Shown piece after piece: positions 1 to 6,652 of a stretch of 8,426 nt of DNA. The notes beneath the pieces were generated by a model. It was not told where the DNA came from and made no database searches. It saw nothing but the letters and a program-made list of their open reading frames with translations. How positions within the stretch are numbered: position 1 is the first letter of the stretch; every line of letters begins with the position of its first letter. Both the position numbers and the translations under genes were made by a program. The DNA is from CALGLS01 sp047626155. GTDB lineage: Bacteria > Bacteroidota > Bacteroidia > Chitinophagales > Saprospiraceae. Location of the stretch: NCBI GenBank assembly GCA_047626155.1, contig JBLHRR010000192.1, positions 1 through 8,426 on the forward strand, in the 5' to 3' direction.

Positions 1-489
1 GATGTAGACGGTGTTACGACGTTGAATAATGCGCTTGACGTAGACGGAGTAACGACATTGAATAACAGTCTTGACGTAGACGGAGTAACGACATTGAATA
101 ACAGTCTTGACGTAGACGGAGTGACGACATTGAATAACAGTCTTGACGTAGACGGAGTAACGACATTGAATAATGCGCTGGATGTAGACGGAGTAACGAC
201 GTTGAATAATGCGCTGGATGTAGACGGTGTTACGACGTTGAATAATGATTTGGACGTAGACGGCAACACCACTTTGAATAATACATTAGATGTAGACGGA
301 GTAACGACATTGAATAATGCGCTGGATGTAGACGGAGTAACGACGTTGAATAATGCGCTGGATGTAGACGGTGTTACGACATTGAATAACAGTCTTGACG
401 TAGATGGAGTAACGACCCTTAATGATGCTCTGGACGTAGATGGCGCTACAACGCTTAACGATGACCTAGATGTAAATGGTGTCACTACT
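1..489 (+). repeat. 36-bp in-frame tandem repeat array (12-residue units)
   Basis: Thirteen full 36 bp units run from 22 to 489, preceded by 21 bp of another unit at the window edge and followed by a truncated unit (LNDKL, 490-504). The consensus protein unit is LNN-x-LDVDGVTT with x being A, S, D or T. Units 2 and 4 are identical, and unit 3 differs from them by one base. Units 5 and 9 are identical, and units 6 and 10 differ only in the last base. The last two units (418-489) are the most diverged. All length changes are multiples of 36 bp, so copy number can vary without frameshift. There are no spacers. Confidence 0.97.
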
Positions 490-1971
490 TTAAACGATAA
501 ACTCGTAATCTCCAATAATATTCCCGATGGCGAATTTGCACTTTCTGTGGAAAACACAAATGGCGGAGTTGGTGGAGATGGAATCCAGATAAAATTAGGT
601 AAAACACACCCTGCCTGGGATGGTGGTGATTATCTAAATGTTACCAACCCGTATGCCGAATTTTTTGACGGATCGATTCAAACAGTCAGAGGCTGGGTTG
701 AAGGGGATGCATTTGAATTTAAAGATTTGCTTAACTTTATTCCAGCAGCCGTAGTAGCAGGTACTATATGTGAATTGACAGAAGAATTAGTTGAACCATT
801 AAATGATGGCTTAAGTCTTCCTCTTGATATATCTACTCCAATAAATAATGGCTTAAATCTTCCTTTTGATATATCTACTCCAATAAATGATGGCTTAGAT
901 CTTCCTTTAGACCTTACTGCGCCAATAAATGATGGTCTAAGTTTACCTTTGGATTTTCCTGGAGTAACTCTACCATATATAGGTATTGATCTCTATATAG
1001 GCAGTACTGGAATTGGACCTTTTACTCTTCTTTCTGAGTTCGAGCTGCTTCCTGAGTTGCCAGCACTTGCACTTCCTGCGCTACCGAATCTTGTAATTCC
1101 TGCGCTACCGAATCTTGTAATTCCTGCCATTCCTGCTGACCTGGGATGTGACAACTTGCCAAGTTTTTCGCCTCCTAATCTCTCTTTCGTTAATGTGCAG
1201 AATTCACTAACTCTTGAAAATCAGTTTATAAGCTTCGTTGACAAAGATGACAGAGAGTTGGGAAGTATCAGTGCCATTGGGGTAACAGACTGGGGCGACA
1301 AATTCTTCAATGGTGTTTATTTGGTTAATTTTCTAGGAAGTTCCGTAGGACTTGATCCACTTGGAGCCGTCGTAGGTGCATTAAAAGAATTTACAAATAT
1401 TGCCTACAGTTACAACAGTATCGGAGTAAAGTATAGCTCAGGTCATGGTGATTATGCTGAGTGGTTGGAGCGTGCTGACCAGGAAGAAATAATCAGCAGA
1501 GGTGATATTGTAGCGGTGAAAGGTGGAAAAATTACAAAGGACCTTGAGGGAGCAGAACAAATCATGGCTGTATCCGAGCACCCTATCGTGTTGGGTAATA
1601 TGCCACCTGAAGGGAAATTACATATGGGTAACAATGTAGCCTTCATGGGGCAAATTCCAGTCAAAGTAATGGGACCTGTACAAAGCGGTGATTATATTAT
1701 TGCTAACAGTACCGTTCCTGGTTATGGAATCGCTGTTCATCCGGAAGACATCAAGGTGGAAGATACCAAAATGATTGTCGGTCGCTCTTGGGAAACACGA
1801 ACAGGTGATGGACCTAAAATGGTGAACACGGTAGTTGGCGTTCATAATGGCGATTACTTCCGAATTTTACAAAAGTATGAACAAAAGTTTATGGATTCAG
1901 AAGCACGATTTGAAACTTTGGAGTCAAAGATAGATGTGTTGTCTGAACGCTTGGACGCTTCCTCTAATTAA
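1..1971 (+). CDS. Modular repeat protein, fibre/appendage-like (5' end outside window)
   Basis: The reading frame is open from base 1, so the true start lies to the left; 656 residues are visible. Domains in order (counted from base 1): a 12-residue tandem repeat of type LNNALDVDGVTT up to about residue 163; a spacer; four 14-residue repeats of type PINDGLDLPLDIST (residues 266-321); a hydrophobic Leu/Pro stretch with a doubled LPNLVIPA; a globular C-terminal region of about 150 residues starting near GDYAEWLERA (residue 483); and a final heptad-like coiled coil (about residues 618-654). Long repeats followed by a DYAEW-type module and a coiled coil recall phage tail-fibre and neck-appendage proteins (the Peptidase_G2-like C-terminal region), but this is from memory of motifs. 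No S74 motif and no type IX secretion sorting domain is visible. A role as a surface or fibre protein is inferred; binding partner and export route are unknown. Confidence 0.8.
   Translation, partial: DVDGVTTLNNALDVDGVTTLNNSLDVDGVTTLNNSLDVDGVTTLNNSLDVDGVTTLNNALDVDGVTTLNNALDVDGVTTLNNDLDVDGNTTLNNTLDVDGVTTLNNALDVDGVTTLNNALDVDGVTTLNNSLDVDGVTTLNDALDVDGATTLNDDLDVNGVTTLNDKLVISNNIPDGEFALSVENTNGGVGGDGIQIKLGKTHPAWDGGDYLNVTNPYAEFFDGSIQTVRGWVEGDAFEFKDLLNFIPAAVVAGTICELTEELVEPLNDGLSLPLDISTPINNGLNLPFDISTPINDGLDLPLDLTAPINDGLSLPLDFPGVTLPYIGIDLYIGSTGIGPFTLLSEFELLPELPALALPALPNLVIPALPNLVIPAIPADLGCDNLPSFSPPNLSFVNVQNSLTLENQFISFVDKDDRELGSISAIGVTDWGDKFFNGVYLVNFLGSSVGLDPLGAVVGALKEFTNIAYSYNSIGVKYSSGHGDYAEWLERADQEEIISRGDIVAVKGGKITKDLEGAEQIMAVSEHPIVLGNMPPEGKLHMGNNVAFMGQIPVKVMGPVQSGDYIIANSTVPGYGIAVHPEDIKVEDTKMIVGRSWETRTGDGPKMVNTVVGVHNGDYFRILQKYEQKFMDSEARFETLESKIDVLSERLDASSN
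796..963 (+). repeat. Four 42-bp in-frame repeats (14-residue units)
   Basis: Four consecutive 14-codon units begin at 796, 838, 880 and 922. They encode PLNDGLSLPLDIST, PINNGLNLPFDIST, PINDGLDLPLDLTA and PINDGLSLPLDFPG. The DNA is more diverged than in the 36-bp array, so this expansion looks older. Leu, Ile and Phe alternate with small or polar residues, suggesting short beta strands separated by P-I-N-D/N-G turns; that structural reading is inferred. Confidence 0.93.
1073..1120 (+). repeat. Exact 24-bp tandem duplication (8 residues)
   Basis: Two perfect adjacent 24 bp copies (1073-1096 and 1097-1120) encode a doubled LPALPNLVI-type stretch, followed by the first 7 bases of a third copy. 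They lie in a very hydrophobic Leu/Pro/Ala/Ile segment (about 1045-1140). The perfect identity implies a recent slippage or duplication event. The duplication preserves the frame. Confidence 0.95.
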
Positions 1972-2002
1972 TTAAGTGGTGGTGAACTAGGGTTGATGAA
2001 TA

Positions 2003-2090
2003 TTGAATATTCAAAAGACCTCTAATTAAATTATATAGTGAATGAAGAGCATTAGATAAGCCGACAAGGTGCTGATGTTTCTTCATTCAC
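2003..2090. other. Inverted repeats upstream of the 2108 gene
   Basis: Two structures lie in the 136 bp gap between the repeat protein and the 2108 gene. One is a 12-bp perfect palindrome, TTGAATATTCAA, at 2003-2014. The other is an 11-bp perfect inverted repeat, GTGAATGAAGA at 2038-2048 against TCTTCATTCAC at 2080-2090, with a 31-nt loop. No run of T follows the second stem, so it is not a standard terminator for the upstream gene. It could be a 5' leader hairpin or an operator. No TAnnTTTG promoter element with a matching upstream box was found here. Confidence 0.5.
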
Positions 2091-2107
2091 CACTTTAAAA
2101 AACAATC

Positions 2108-2671
2108 ATGAAACGAATTATTTCCATACTATTGTGCAGTTGTATTTGTGTTGTTATGTTTGGCCAAGCTGCCGGGTCAAGCGATCTTGAAATAACGCCT
2201 GAAATGAATGAGGCATCACAAAAATGGATGGATGGCTTGTATGAACATGGCGTCAAAGTAGTTGGAGATTCTATGACTTACAACGAGGAATCCAGAATGA
2301 TATTAAAAGATTCGACCTATCGAAATTTCATCTATCCAGAAAAATACACTTGGAATACCACACAAGCCTTACTGAAAAAGATGGCATTAAAACAGGCCTT
2401 CTGGTATTTGGTCAATTTGTACAATGCAGATCCAAAACATAAAGAGATGGTGTTAAAAGTGATTATCCCTTTTGATCAAATGTTGGAAATGGATAAAGTT
2501 ATCATCAGCTCTTTTTACTCATACATCCCCTTTGACCCGGAAGTCTCTATTGTTGAGAATGGAATGACCACAGCTATTATACGTCCTGATTTGGCGGAGC
2601 AAAAATTGCTTGCCGCAAAAGAGGTTGTTAATTATATCCGCTACTATCGAACAGAACAAAAGAAAAAGTAA
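2108..2671 (+). CDS. Exported protein of unknown function, 187 aa
   Basis: Not recognised as any named family. Residues 1 to about 20-22 form a signal peptide: a KR start, a hydrophobic core rich in Ile, Leu and Cys, then MFGQAAGSS. Cleavage by signal peptidase I near GQA/A is likely. The cysteines at 10, 12 and 14 do not form a convincing lipobox. The mature part of about 165 residues is mostly charged and looks helical, with YTWNTTQALLKKMALKQAF in the middle and a lysine tail (EQKKK). No transmembrane segment follows the signal. The ATG at 2108 is supported by the signal peptide that starts there; no clear ribosome binding site is seen. The product probably lies in the periplasm or at the cell surface. 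It is 136 bp downstream of the repeat protein on the same strand, which does not prove shared function. Confidence 0.85.
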   Translation: MKRIISILLCSCICVVMFGQAAGSSDLEITPEMNEASQKWMDGLYEHGVKVVGDSMTYNEESRMILKDSTYRNFIYPEKYTWNTTQALLKKMALKQAFWYLVNLYNADPKHKEMVLKVIIPFDQMLEMDKVIISSFYSYIPFDPEVSIVENGMTTAIIRPDLAEQKLLAAKEVVNYIRYYRTEQKKK

Positions 2672-2729
2672 GCCAGTGTTTATGTTTTTGTATAATAGAT
2701 TGGATTAATCCCCATGAGTTGTCGTTTCA

Positions 2730-2760
2730 TTGGGCTGGGTTTGATGTTTTGTTAACTTTG
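2730..2760 (+). promoter_or_regulatory. Promoter-like motif in the convergent intergenic region
   Basis: TAACTTTG at 2753-2760 matches the Bacteroidota -7 consensus TAnnTTTG, with TTG at 2730-2732 spaced 20 bp upstream. It overlaps the 14-bp palindrome ACTTTGATCAAAGT (2755-2768). No gene follows on this strand. Transcription from it would run through a small hairpin (GTGAAAG 2767-2773 with CTTTCAC 2787-2793) into the terminator region and then antisense to sdhB. It may be a chance match. Confidence 0.25.
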
Positions 2761-2797
2761 ATCAAAGTGAAAGTCAAATAAAGCATCTTTCACAACC

Positions 2798-2834
2798 AAA
2801 AAAAAATCCCAACCTAGAAAACCAGATTGAGACT
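2798..2834 (-). terminator. Rho-independent terminator of the sdhCAB operon
   Basis: Read as minus-strand RNA, the arm from 2834-2822 and the arm from 2817-2805 form a 13-bp stem with every position paired (nine Watson-Crick and four G-U pairs) around a 4-nt loop. It runs into nine consecutive U (complement of the A run 2798-2806). It lies 36 bp past the sdhB stop. As plus-strand RNA the same four wobble positions become A-C mismatches, so although seven T follow (2834-2840), the structure is built mainly for the sdh side. Confidence 0.85.
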
Positions 2835-2869
2835 TTTTTTATCAAAAGCATTCTAACGAACGCAAAATT

Positions 2870-3622
2870 TTAAGCTTCTTTCTCCGACCCAAACACAGAG
2901 CCAAAATAACTCCGATTCAACTCCGCAATATTCGTAATCGAAATCTCCTTAGGACATTCCGCCTCGCAAGCTCCCGTGTTGGTACACATTCCAAACCCTT
3001 CGGTATCCATTTGAGCAACCATAGATTGTACGCGCTGCGTATGTTCCACTTCGCCCTGAGGCATCGTACCTAAGTGTACCACTTTCGCAGCAGTGAACAA
3101 CATCGCAGAGGCATTCGGACAAGCTGCCACACAAGCACCGCAACCAATACAAGCCGCTGCTTCAAAAGCTTTACCTGCTCGATCTTTTTCAATTGTAATC
3201 GAATTTCCATCCTGCGCTTGTCCTGTATTCACAGAAACATAACCACCGGCTTGGATGATACGGTCAAAAGAAGAACGATCAACAACAAGGTCTTTTATGA
3301 CCGGAAACGATTTCGCTCTCCAAGGTTCGATGGTAATGGTGTCTCCATCTTTGAAAGAACGCATATGTAACTGGCAGGTTGTAGTACCTTTGTTAGGTCC
3401 GTGTGGCCTTCCGTCTATGACCATGTTGCAAGAACCACAAATTCCTTCACGGCAATCGTGTTCAAAAGCAACAGGTGTTTCTTTTTTAGTAAGCAACTCC
3501 TCGTTGAGTACATCCATCATCTCTAAAAAGGACATATGCTCTTCCGCTGTAACCTTATAGGTTTCGAATCCACCGCTTGCTTTATTATTTTTCTGTCTCC
3601 AAACTTTCAATGTTAAATCCAT
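2870..3622 (-). CDS. sdhB: Succinate dehydrogenase/fumarate reductase iron-sulfur subunit
   Basis: This is the electron-transfer subunit of complex II, 250 aa, which is full length. It carries electrons from SdhA to the membrane quinone site on the cytoplasmic face. The N-terminal ferredoxin domain has the [2Fe-2S] ligands C57, C62, C65 (motif CREGICGSC) and C83. The C-terminal domain has CIGCGACVAACP (C158, C161, C164, C168) and CTNTGACEAECP (C213, C219, C223). By family precedent C158, C161, C164 and C223 hold [4Fe-4S], while C168, C213 and C219 hold [3Fe-4S]. All eleven expected cysteines are present, so the subunit should be functional. The start is the ATG at 3622, 51 bp after the sdhA stop, with no clear Shine-Dalgarno. 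It is the last gene of the operon, followed by a strong terminator. Confidence 0.97.
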   Translation of the reverse strand: MDLTLKVWRQKNNKASGGFETYKVTAEEHMSFLEMMDVLNEELLTKKETPVAFEHDCREGICGSCNMVIDGRPHGPNKGTTTCQLHMRSFKDGDTITIEPWRAKSFPVIKDLVVDRSSFDRIIQAGGYVSVNTGQAQDGNSITIEKDRAGKAFEAAACIGCGACVAACPNASAMLFTAAKVVHLGTMPQGEVEHTQRVQSMVAQMDTEGFGMCTNTGACEAECPKEISITNIAELNRSYFGSVFGSEKEA

Positions 3623-3673
3623 ATCTGTTGAATTTTAATTAGTTATCAATTTTGAGAATACCTCAGCCCACGA

Positions 3674-5668
3674 TTACTTATAGCTTCGTGTCTTAAGCTC
3701 AACGTTTTCAAAAACAAGATCTTCCTTGTGCAACTTTGGCTCCACCTCATCCCACTCCCAAGCGGCAACATAAGTGAAGTTTTCATCATCACGCTGCGCC
3801 TCACCGCCTTCTGATTGGTACTCCTCTCTGAAGTGACCACCACAAGATTCATTTCTATTCAAAGCATCAAGAACCATAACCTCTCCCATTTCTAGGAAGT
3901 CAGCAACTCGGCCTGCTTTTTCTAACTCCGGATTGAATTCATCAGCAGTTCCAGGAACGAAAACGTCTTTGTAGAATTCTGCTCTAAGCTCGCGAATCAT
4001 CTTTCTGGCTTTGGTTAATCCTTCTGCGTTACGAGACATTCCACAATACTCCCACATGATTTTTCCTAGTCGACGGTGGAAGCTTTCAACCGATTGGTTT
4101 CCTTGGACCGCTAACAGTTTATCTAGTTTTGTTTTGGTAGCTTTTTCAGCTTCCGCAAATTCAGGAAGGTTCGTATCAACATGTGGCGTACGAATTTCAT
4201 CAGATAAGAAAGTACCAATAGTGTAAGGAATCACAAAGTAACCATCTGCCAATCCTTGCATCAAAGCCGAAGCTCCAAGTCGGTTGGCGCCGTGGTCAGA
4301 GAAGTTGGCTTCTCCTAGAGAAAAGAGCCCTGGAATATTTGTTTCCAAATTATAATCAACCCACATTCCTCCCATGGTATAGTGGACCGCAGGGAAAATT
4401 TTCATTGGGAAGACATACGGATCCTCACCCGTAATTTTTTCATACATTTCGAAAAGGTTACCGTACTTCGCTTCTACTACTTTGGTTCCCATTTCTATGA
4501 CCTGTGCATCACTTGGACTATTGATCCCCTTAGAGTGTGCAGCAGATTTTCCATATCGTTGGATCGCTGCAGCGAAATCAAGGAATACGGCCAAACCTGT
4601 TTTGTTGACACCGTGGCCTTCATCACATACTACTTTTGCAGCACGAGAAGCTACGTCACGAGGTACTAAGTTACCGAAAGCGGGGTAGCGTCTTTCGAGG
4701 TAGTAATCTCTGTCTGCTTCCGGAACATCATTACCCGTTTTACGACCTTCGCGGATCGCCATTACATCATCTTTTTTTGCAGGTACCCAAACCCGGCCAT
4801 CATTACGAAGCGACTCCGACATCAAAGTCAACTTAGATTGATAGTCACCAGATACTGGAATACAAGTCGGGTGAATTTGCGTGTAACAAGGATTGGCCAT
4901 GTAAGCCCCTCTTTGCACCGCTCTCCAAGCCGCAGTTACGTTCGATCCCATTGCATTTGTCGAAAGATAGAATACGTTTCCGTAGCCACCCGTTGCTAAT
5001 ACAACAGCATGTGCACCGAACCTTTCCAACTCACCAGTCAACAAGTTTCTAGCAATAATACCACGTGCTTTTCCATCCACTTTCACCAAGTCCAACATCT
5101 CATGACGGTTGTACATCGTGACAGAACCTATTGCAATTTGTCTAGACAATGCTTGGTAAGCACCGATCAACAATTGCTGCCCCGTTTGCCCACGAGCATA
5201 AAAAGTACGAGACACTTGAACACCACCAAATGATCTGTTTGCCAACAAGCCTCCATACTCTCTTGCGAAAGGAACGCCCTGAGCAACACATTGATCGATG
5301 ATGTCCCGACTCACTTCTGCCAATCGGTGAACATTCGATTCTCGGGAGCGGTAATCCCCTCCTTTGATCGTATCGTAAAAAAGACGGTAGACAGAGTCTC
5401 CATCATTCTGATAATTTTTTGCTGCATTGATTCCTCCCTGCGCGGCGATACTGTGCGCTCGTCGCGGACTATCATGGAAGGTGAAGCATTTGACATTGTA
5501 GCCAAGTTCGCCAAGAGTGGCTGCTGCAGAAGCACCAGCCAAACCGGTACCGACGACGATGATGTCAATTCGTCTTTTATTGTTAGGAGCAACAAGTGGC
5601 ATCTTAGAACGATAGTTCATCCACTTGTCTTCTAATTTTCCTTCAGGTGTTTTTCCTTCTAAACTCAT
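3674..5668 (-). CDS. sdhA: Succinate dehydrogenase/fumarate reductase flavoprotein subunit
   Basis: This is the catalytic subunit, 664 aa and complete, which oxidises succinate to fumarate (and may run in reverse). The dinucleotide-binding motif VVGTGLAGASAA (G40, G42, G45) opens the FAD domain. The His of RRAHSIAAQGG (H72) is the expected site of covalent FAD attachment. Active-site elements are QIHPT (H266-T268), SESLRNDGR (R288), LVPRDVASR (R337, the proton-shuttle arginine), VHYTMGG (H429) and DHGANRLG (H459, R463). The C-terminal part (from about residue 510) is the helical and capping region and ends LKTRSYK. The length fits the subclass that pairs with a five-helix SdhC. The ATG at 5668 places a short charged leader before the FAD fold; other in-frame Met codons (17, 23) are less likely. 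It lies 159 bp after sdhC, an unusually wide gap that holds a hairpin. Confidence 0.98.
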   Translation of the reverse strand: MSLEGKTPEGKLEDKWMNYRSKMPLVAPNNKRRIDIIVVGTGLAGASAAATLGELGYNVKCFTFHDSPRRAHSIAAQGGINAAKNYQNDGDSVYRLFYDTIKGGDYRSRESNVHRLAEVSRDIIDQCVAQGVPFAREYGGLLANRSFGGVQVSRTFYARGQTGQQLLIGAYQALSRQIAIGSVTMYNRHEMLDLVKVDGKARGIIARNLLTGELERFGAHAVVLATGGYGNVFYLSTNAMGSNVTAAWRAVQRGAYMANPCYTQIHPTCIPVSGDYQSKLTLMSESLRNDGRVWVPAKKDDVMAIREGRKTGNDVPEADRDYYLERRYPAFGNLVPRDVASRAAKVVCDEGHGVNKTGLAVFLDFAAAIQRYGKSAAHSKGINSPSDAQVIEMGTKVVEAKYGNLFEMYEKITGEDPYVFPMKIFPAVHYTMGGMWVDYNLETNIPGLFSLGEANFSDHGANRLGASALMQGLADGYFVIPYTIGTFLSDEIRTPHVDTNLPEFAEAEKATKTKLDKLLAVQGNQSVESFHRRLGKIMWEYCGMSRNAEGLTKARKMIRELRAEFYKDVFVPGTADEFNPELEKAGRVADFLEMGEVMVLDALNRNESCGGHFREEYQSEGGEAQRDDENFTYVAAWEWDEVEPKLHKEDLVFENVELKTRSYK

Positions 5669-5691
5669 ATCAATTAGTTGTTAGCAACAGT

Positions 5692-5726
5692 AAAACAATT
5701 GAGTGTGTAAATGCTCAAATTGTTTT
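5692..5726 (-). other. Hairpin in the sdhC-sdhA intergenic region
   Basis: The arms 5692-5703 (AAAACAATTGAG on plus) and 5714-5726 form a 12-bp stem with one bulged base and a 10-nt loop. It resembles a weak terminator in either direction: on plus six T close the right arm (5723-5728), on minus four T close it. It sits 24 bp upstream of the sdhA start within a 159-bp gap (5669-5827). It could act as an attenuator, an mRNA processing site or a stabilising element that sets the ratio of sdhC to sdhAB. No good promoter for sdhA alone was found in the gap. The gap also abuts the 16-bp palindrome TTATTTTATAAAATAA (5828-5843) that covers the sdhC stop. Confidence 0.6.
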
Positions 5727-5827
5727 TTGTGTAATTAATTAATTTGTTAGTTGATGTTATGGTCTCTTTAACTGCTCTCTCTTATACTTTGTTCAAATTA
5801 GAAACCTTTTCAAAGTCAGTGCAACCC

Positions 5828-6511
5828 TTATTTTATAAAATAATGATACAAAGGAATGATTGCAAAGCCAGCAGGGACAACAATGGAAATTAACTTTCCA
5901 AGTCCCGCAATGGCGGGGGTATATTTTTTATGGTTGAGCCCCAATGTCTGAAAAGCACTTTGGAATCCATGCCAGAGGTGCATCGCTAATACCAATTGTC
6001 CGAAGACATAAGCGGCTACGATCAGCGGATTTTTAAAAGCTTCAGCTACTCGAAAATAGAGATCAGCAATTGGTTCATCAAATCCGGCAATCTCGACCAT
6101 AGGTAGTACTTCCGTTTTCATTTTGAACCAGAAGTCACCCATATGGATGAACAAGAAAGCCAAAATAAAAGTCCCAAGCAATGCCATGTGCCTCGAAGGC
6201 AAGGTCGTTGTCTTGGTACTGGATACCGCATAACGACTTCCTTTTGCGCTTCTATTTTTGAACCAAAGCAGGAACCCTTGAACGGCGTGTGCAAGAATGA
6301 AGAAATACAAACCGTAGGAAACGGTTTTAATCAGCGGGTTATGCGTCATAAAATACGCATAGGTGTTGAAAGCTTCACCGCCATCACTGGCTAATAATAG
6401 AAGATTTCCAAGAAGGTGTATCAATAAAAATGACACTAGGAATAGACCGGTTAAACTCATAACAAGTTTTTGACCGATCGAGGAAGTTAAAAAGTTGGTT
6501 AACCACTTCAT
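5828..6511 (-). CDS. sdhC: Succinate dehydrogenase cytochrome b subunit, di-heme type
   Basis: This is the membrane anchor of complex II, 227 aa, a single subunit that replaces separate SdhC and SdhD. Five hydrophobic segments lie at about residues 17-41, 61-84, 108-128, 163-182 and 202-225. Conserved-looking histidines inside or at the ends of helices (H32, H75, H123 and H178 or H181) are in the order expected for the ligands of two b hemes in the b558 family known from Bacillus and Wolinella enzymes. Electrons pass from SdhB through these hemes to quinone, expected to be menaquinone. MKWLTNFLTSSIGQK is a plausible cytoplasmic N-terminus. The ATG at 6511 is the first gene of the operon, behind a well-matched promoter at 6603-6633 with a leader of roughly 85 nt. 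Confidence 0.95.
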   Translation of the reverse strand: MKWLTNFLTSSIGQKLVMSLTGLFLVSFLLIHLLGNLLLLASDGGEAFNTYAYFMTHNPLIKTVSYGLYFFILAHAVQGFLLWFKNRSAKGSRYAVSSTKTTTLPSRHMALLGTFILAFLFIHMGDFWFKMKTEVLPMVEIAGFDEPIADLYFRVAEAFKNPLIVAAYVFGQLVLAMHLWHGFQSAFQTLGLNHKKYTPAIAGLGKLISIVVPAGFAIIPLYHYFIK

Positions 6512-6540
6512 TTATAAGATATTTAGTAACTGTAGAAATC

Positions 6541-6612
6541 AATCTAAAAGCCTGATTATTAAATGAGTTTAGATTACTTTTCGTGTAATTCGTTAGTTTT
6601 CACAAATCTAAA
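6541..6612. repeat. Three copies of the 8-mer AATCTAAA at the sdhC promoter
   Basis: AATCTAAA occurs at 6541-6548, inverted at 6568-6575 and direct again at 6605-6612. The third copy overlaps the sdhC -7 element (6603-6610). The first two can pair as an 8-bp hairpin with a 19-nt loop in the 5' leader. The arrangement could be a regulator binding site, but AT-rich 8-mers also recur by chance. Confidence 0.4.
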
Positions 6613-6633
6613 TTTTTAAAGGGAGATGACAAA
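6603..6633 (-). promoter_or_regulatory. Bacteroidota-type promoter for sdhCAB
   Basis: On the minus strand, TTTG (6633-6630) is followed after exactly 19 bp by TAGATTTG (6610-6603). Both boxes match the primary sigma consensus of this phylum (TTTG and TAnnTTTG), and the spacing is within the usual 19-21 bp. Transcription would start near 6597, giving a leader of about 85 nt before the sdhC ATG. Confidence 0.75.
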
Positions 6634-6652
6634 GGGATGAGGGGGCGTATTG

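Noticed and set aside
22..24. TTG at 22 as the true start of the repeat protein
   Set aside because: The frame is open to base 1 and codes for the same repeat (DVDGVTT) before that TTG, so the start must be outside the window.
1..489. CRISPR array, suggested by regular 36-bp periodicity
   Set aside because: The 36-bp units are contiguous with no spacers and form one open reading frame that continues well past the array.
1..489. Calcium-binding EF-hand, dockerin or thrombospondin type 3 repeats, suggested by DVDG
   Set aside because: The 12-residue unit has only D-x-D-G and lacks the further acidic ligands (the third Asp and the position-12 Glu/Asp) needed for a loop; the period and the LNN/TTL context fit a fibre repeat better.
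1452..1845. Minus-strand open frames inside the repeat protein gene
   Set aside because: They lie antisense to a clear coding sequence, have no recognisable motif and no promoter; they are shadows.
2003..2014. TTGAATATTCAA palindrome as a terminator of the repeat protein gene
   Set aside because: It is short and AT-only at the core, with no stable stem or T run after it; it is recorded only as an inverted repeat.
2949..3560. Alternative frames over sdhB
   Set aside because: sdhB shows all iron-sulfur cysteine motifs in its own frame; the other frames give unstructured, Cys- and Arg-rich translations.
4011..5635. Plus- and minus-strand open frames overlapping sdhA
   Set aside because: They are fully contained in a complete sdhA with intact catalytic motifs and show no independent features.
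6143..6394. 83-codon plus-strand frame antisense to sdhC
   Set aside because: It is complementary to the transmembrane part of sdhC and lacks family resemblance or its own promoter.
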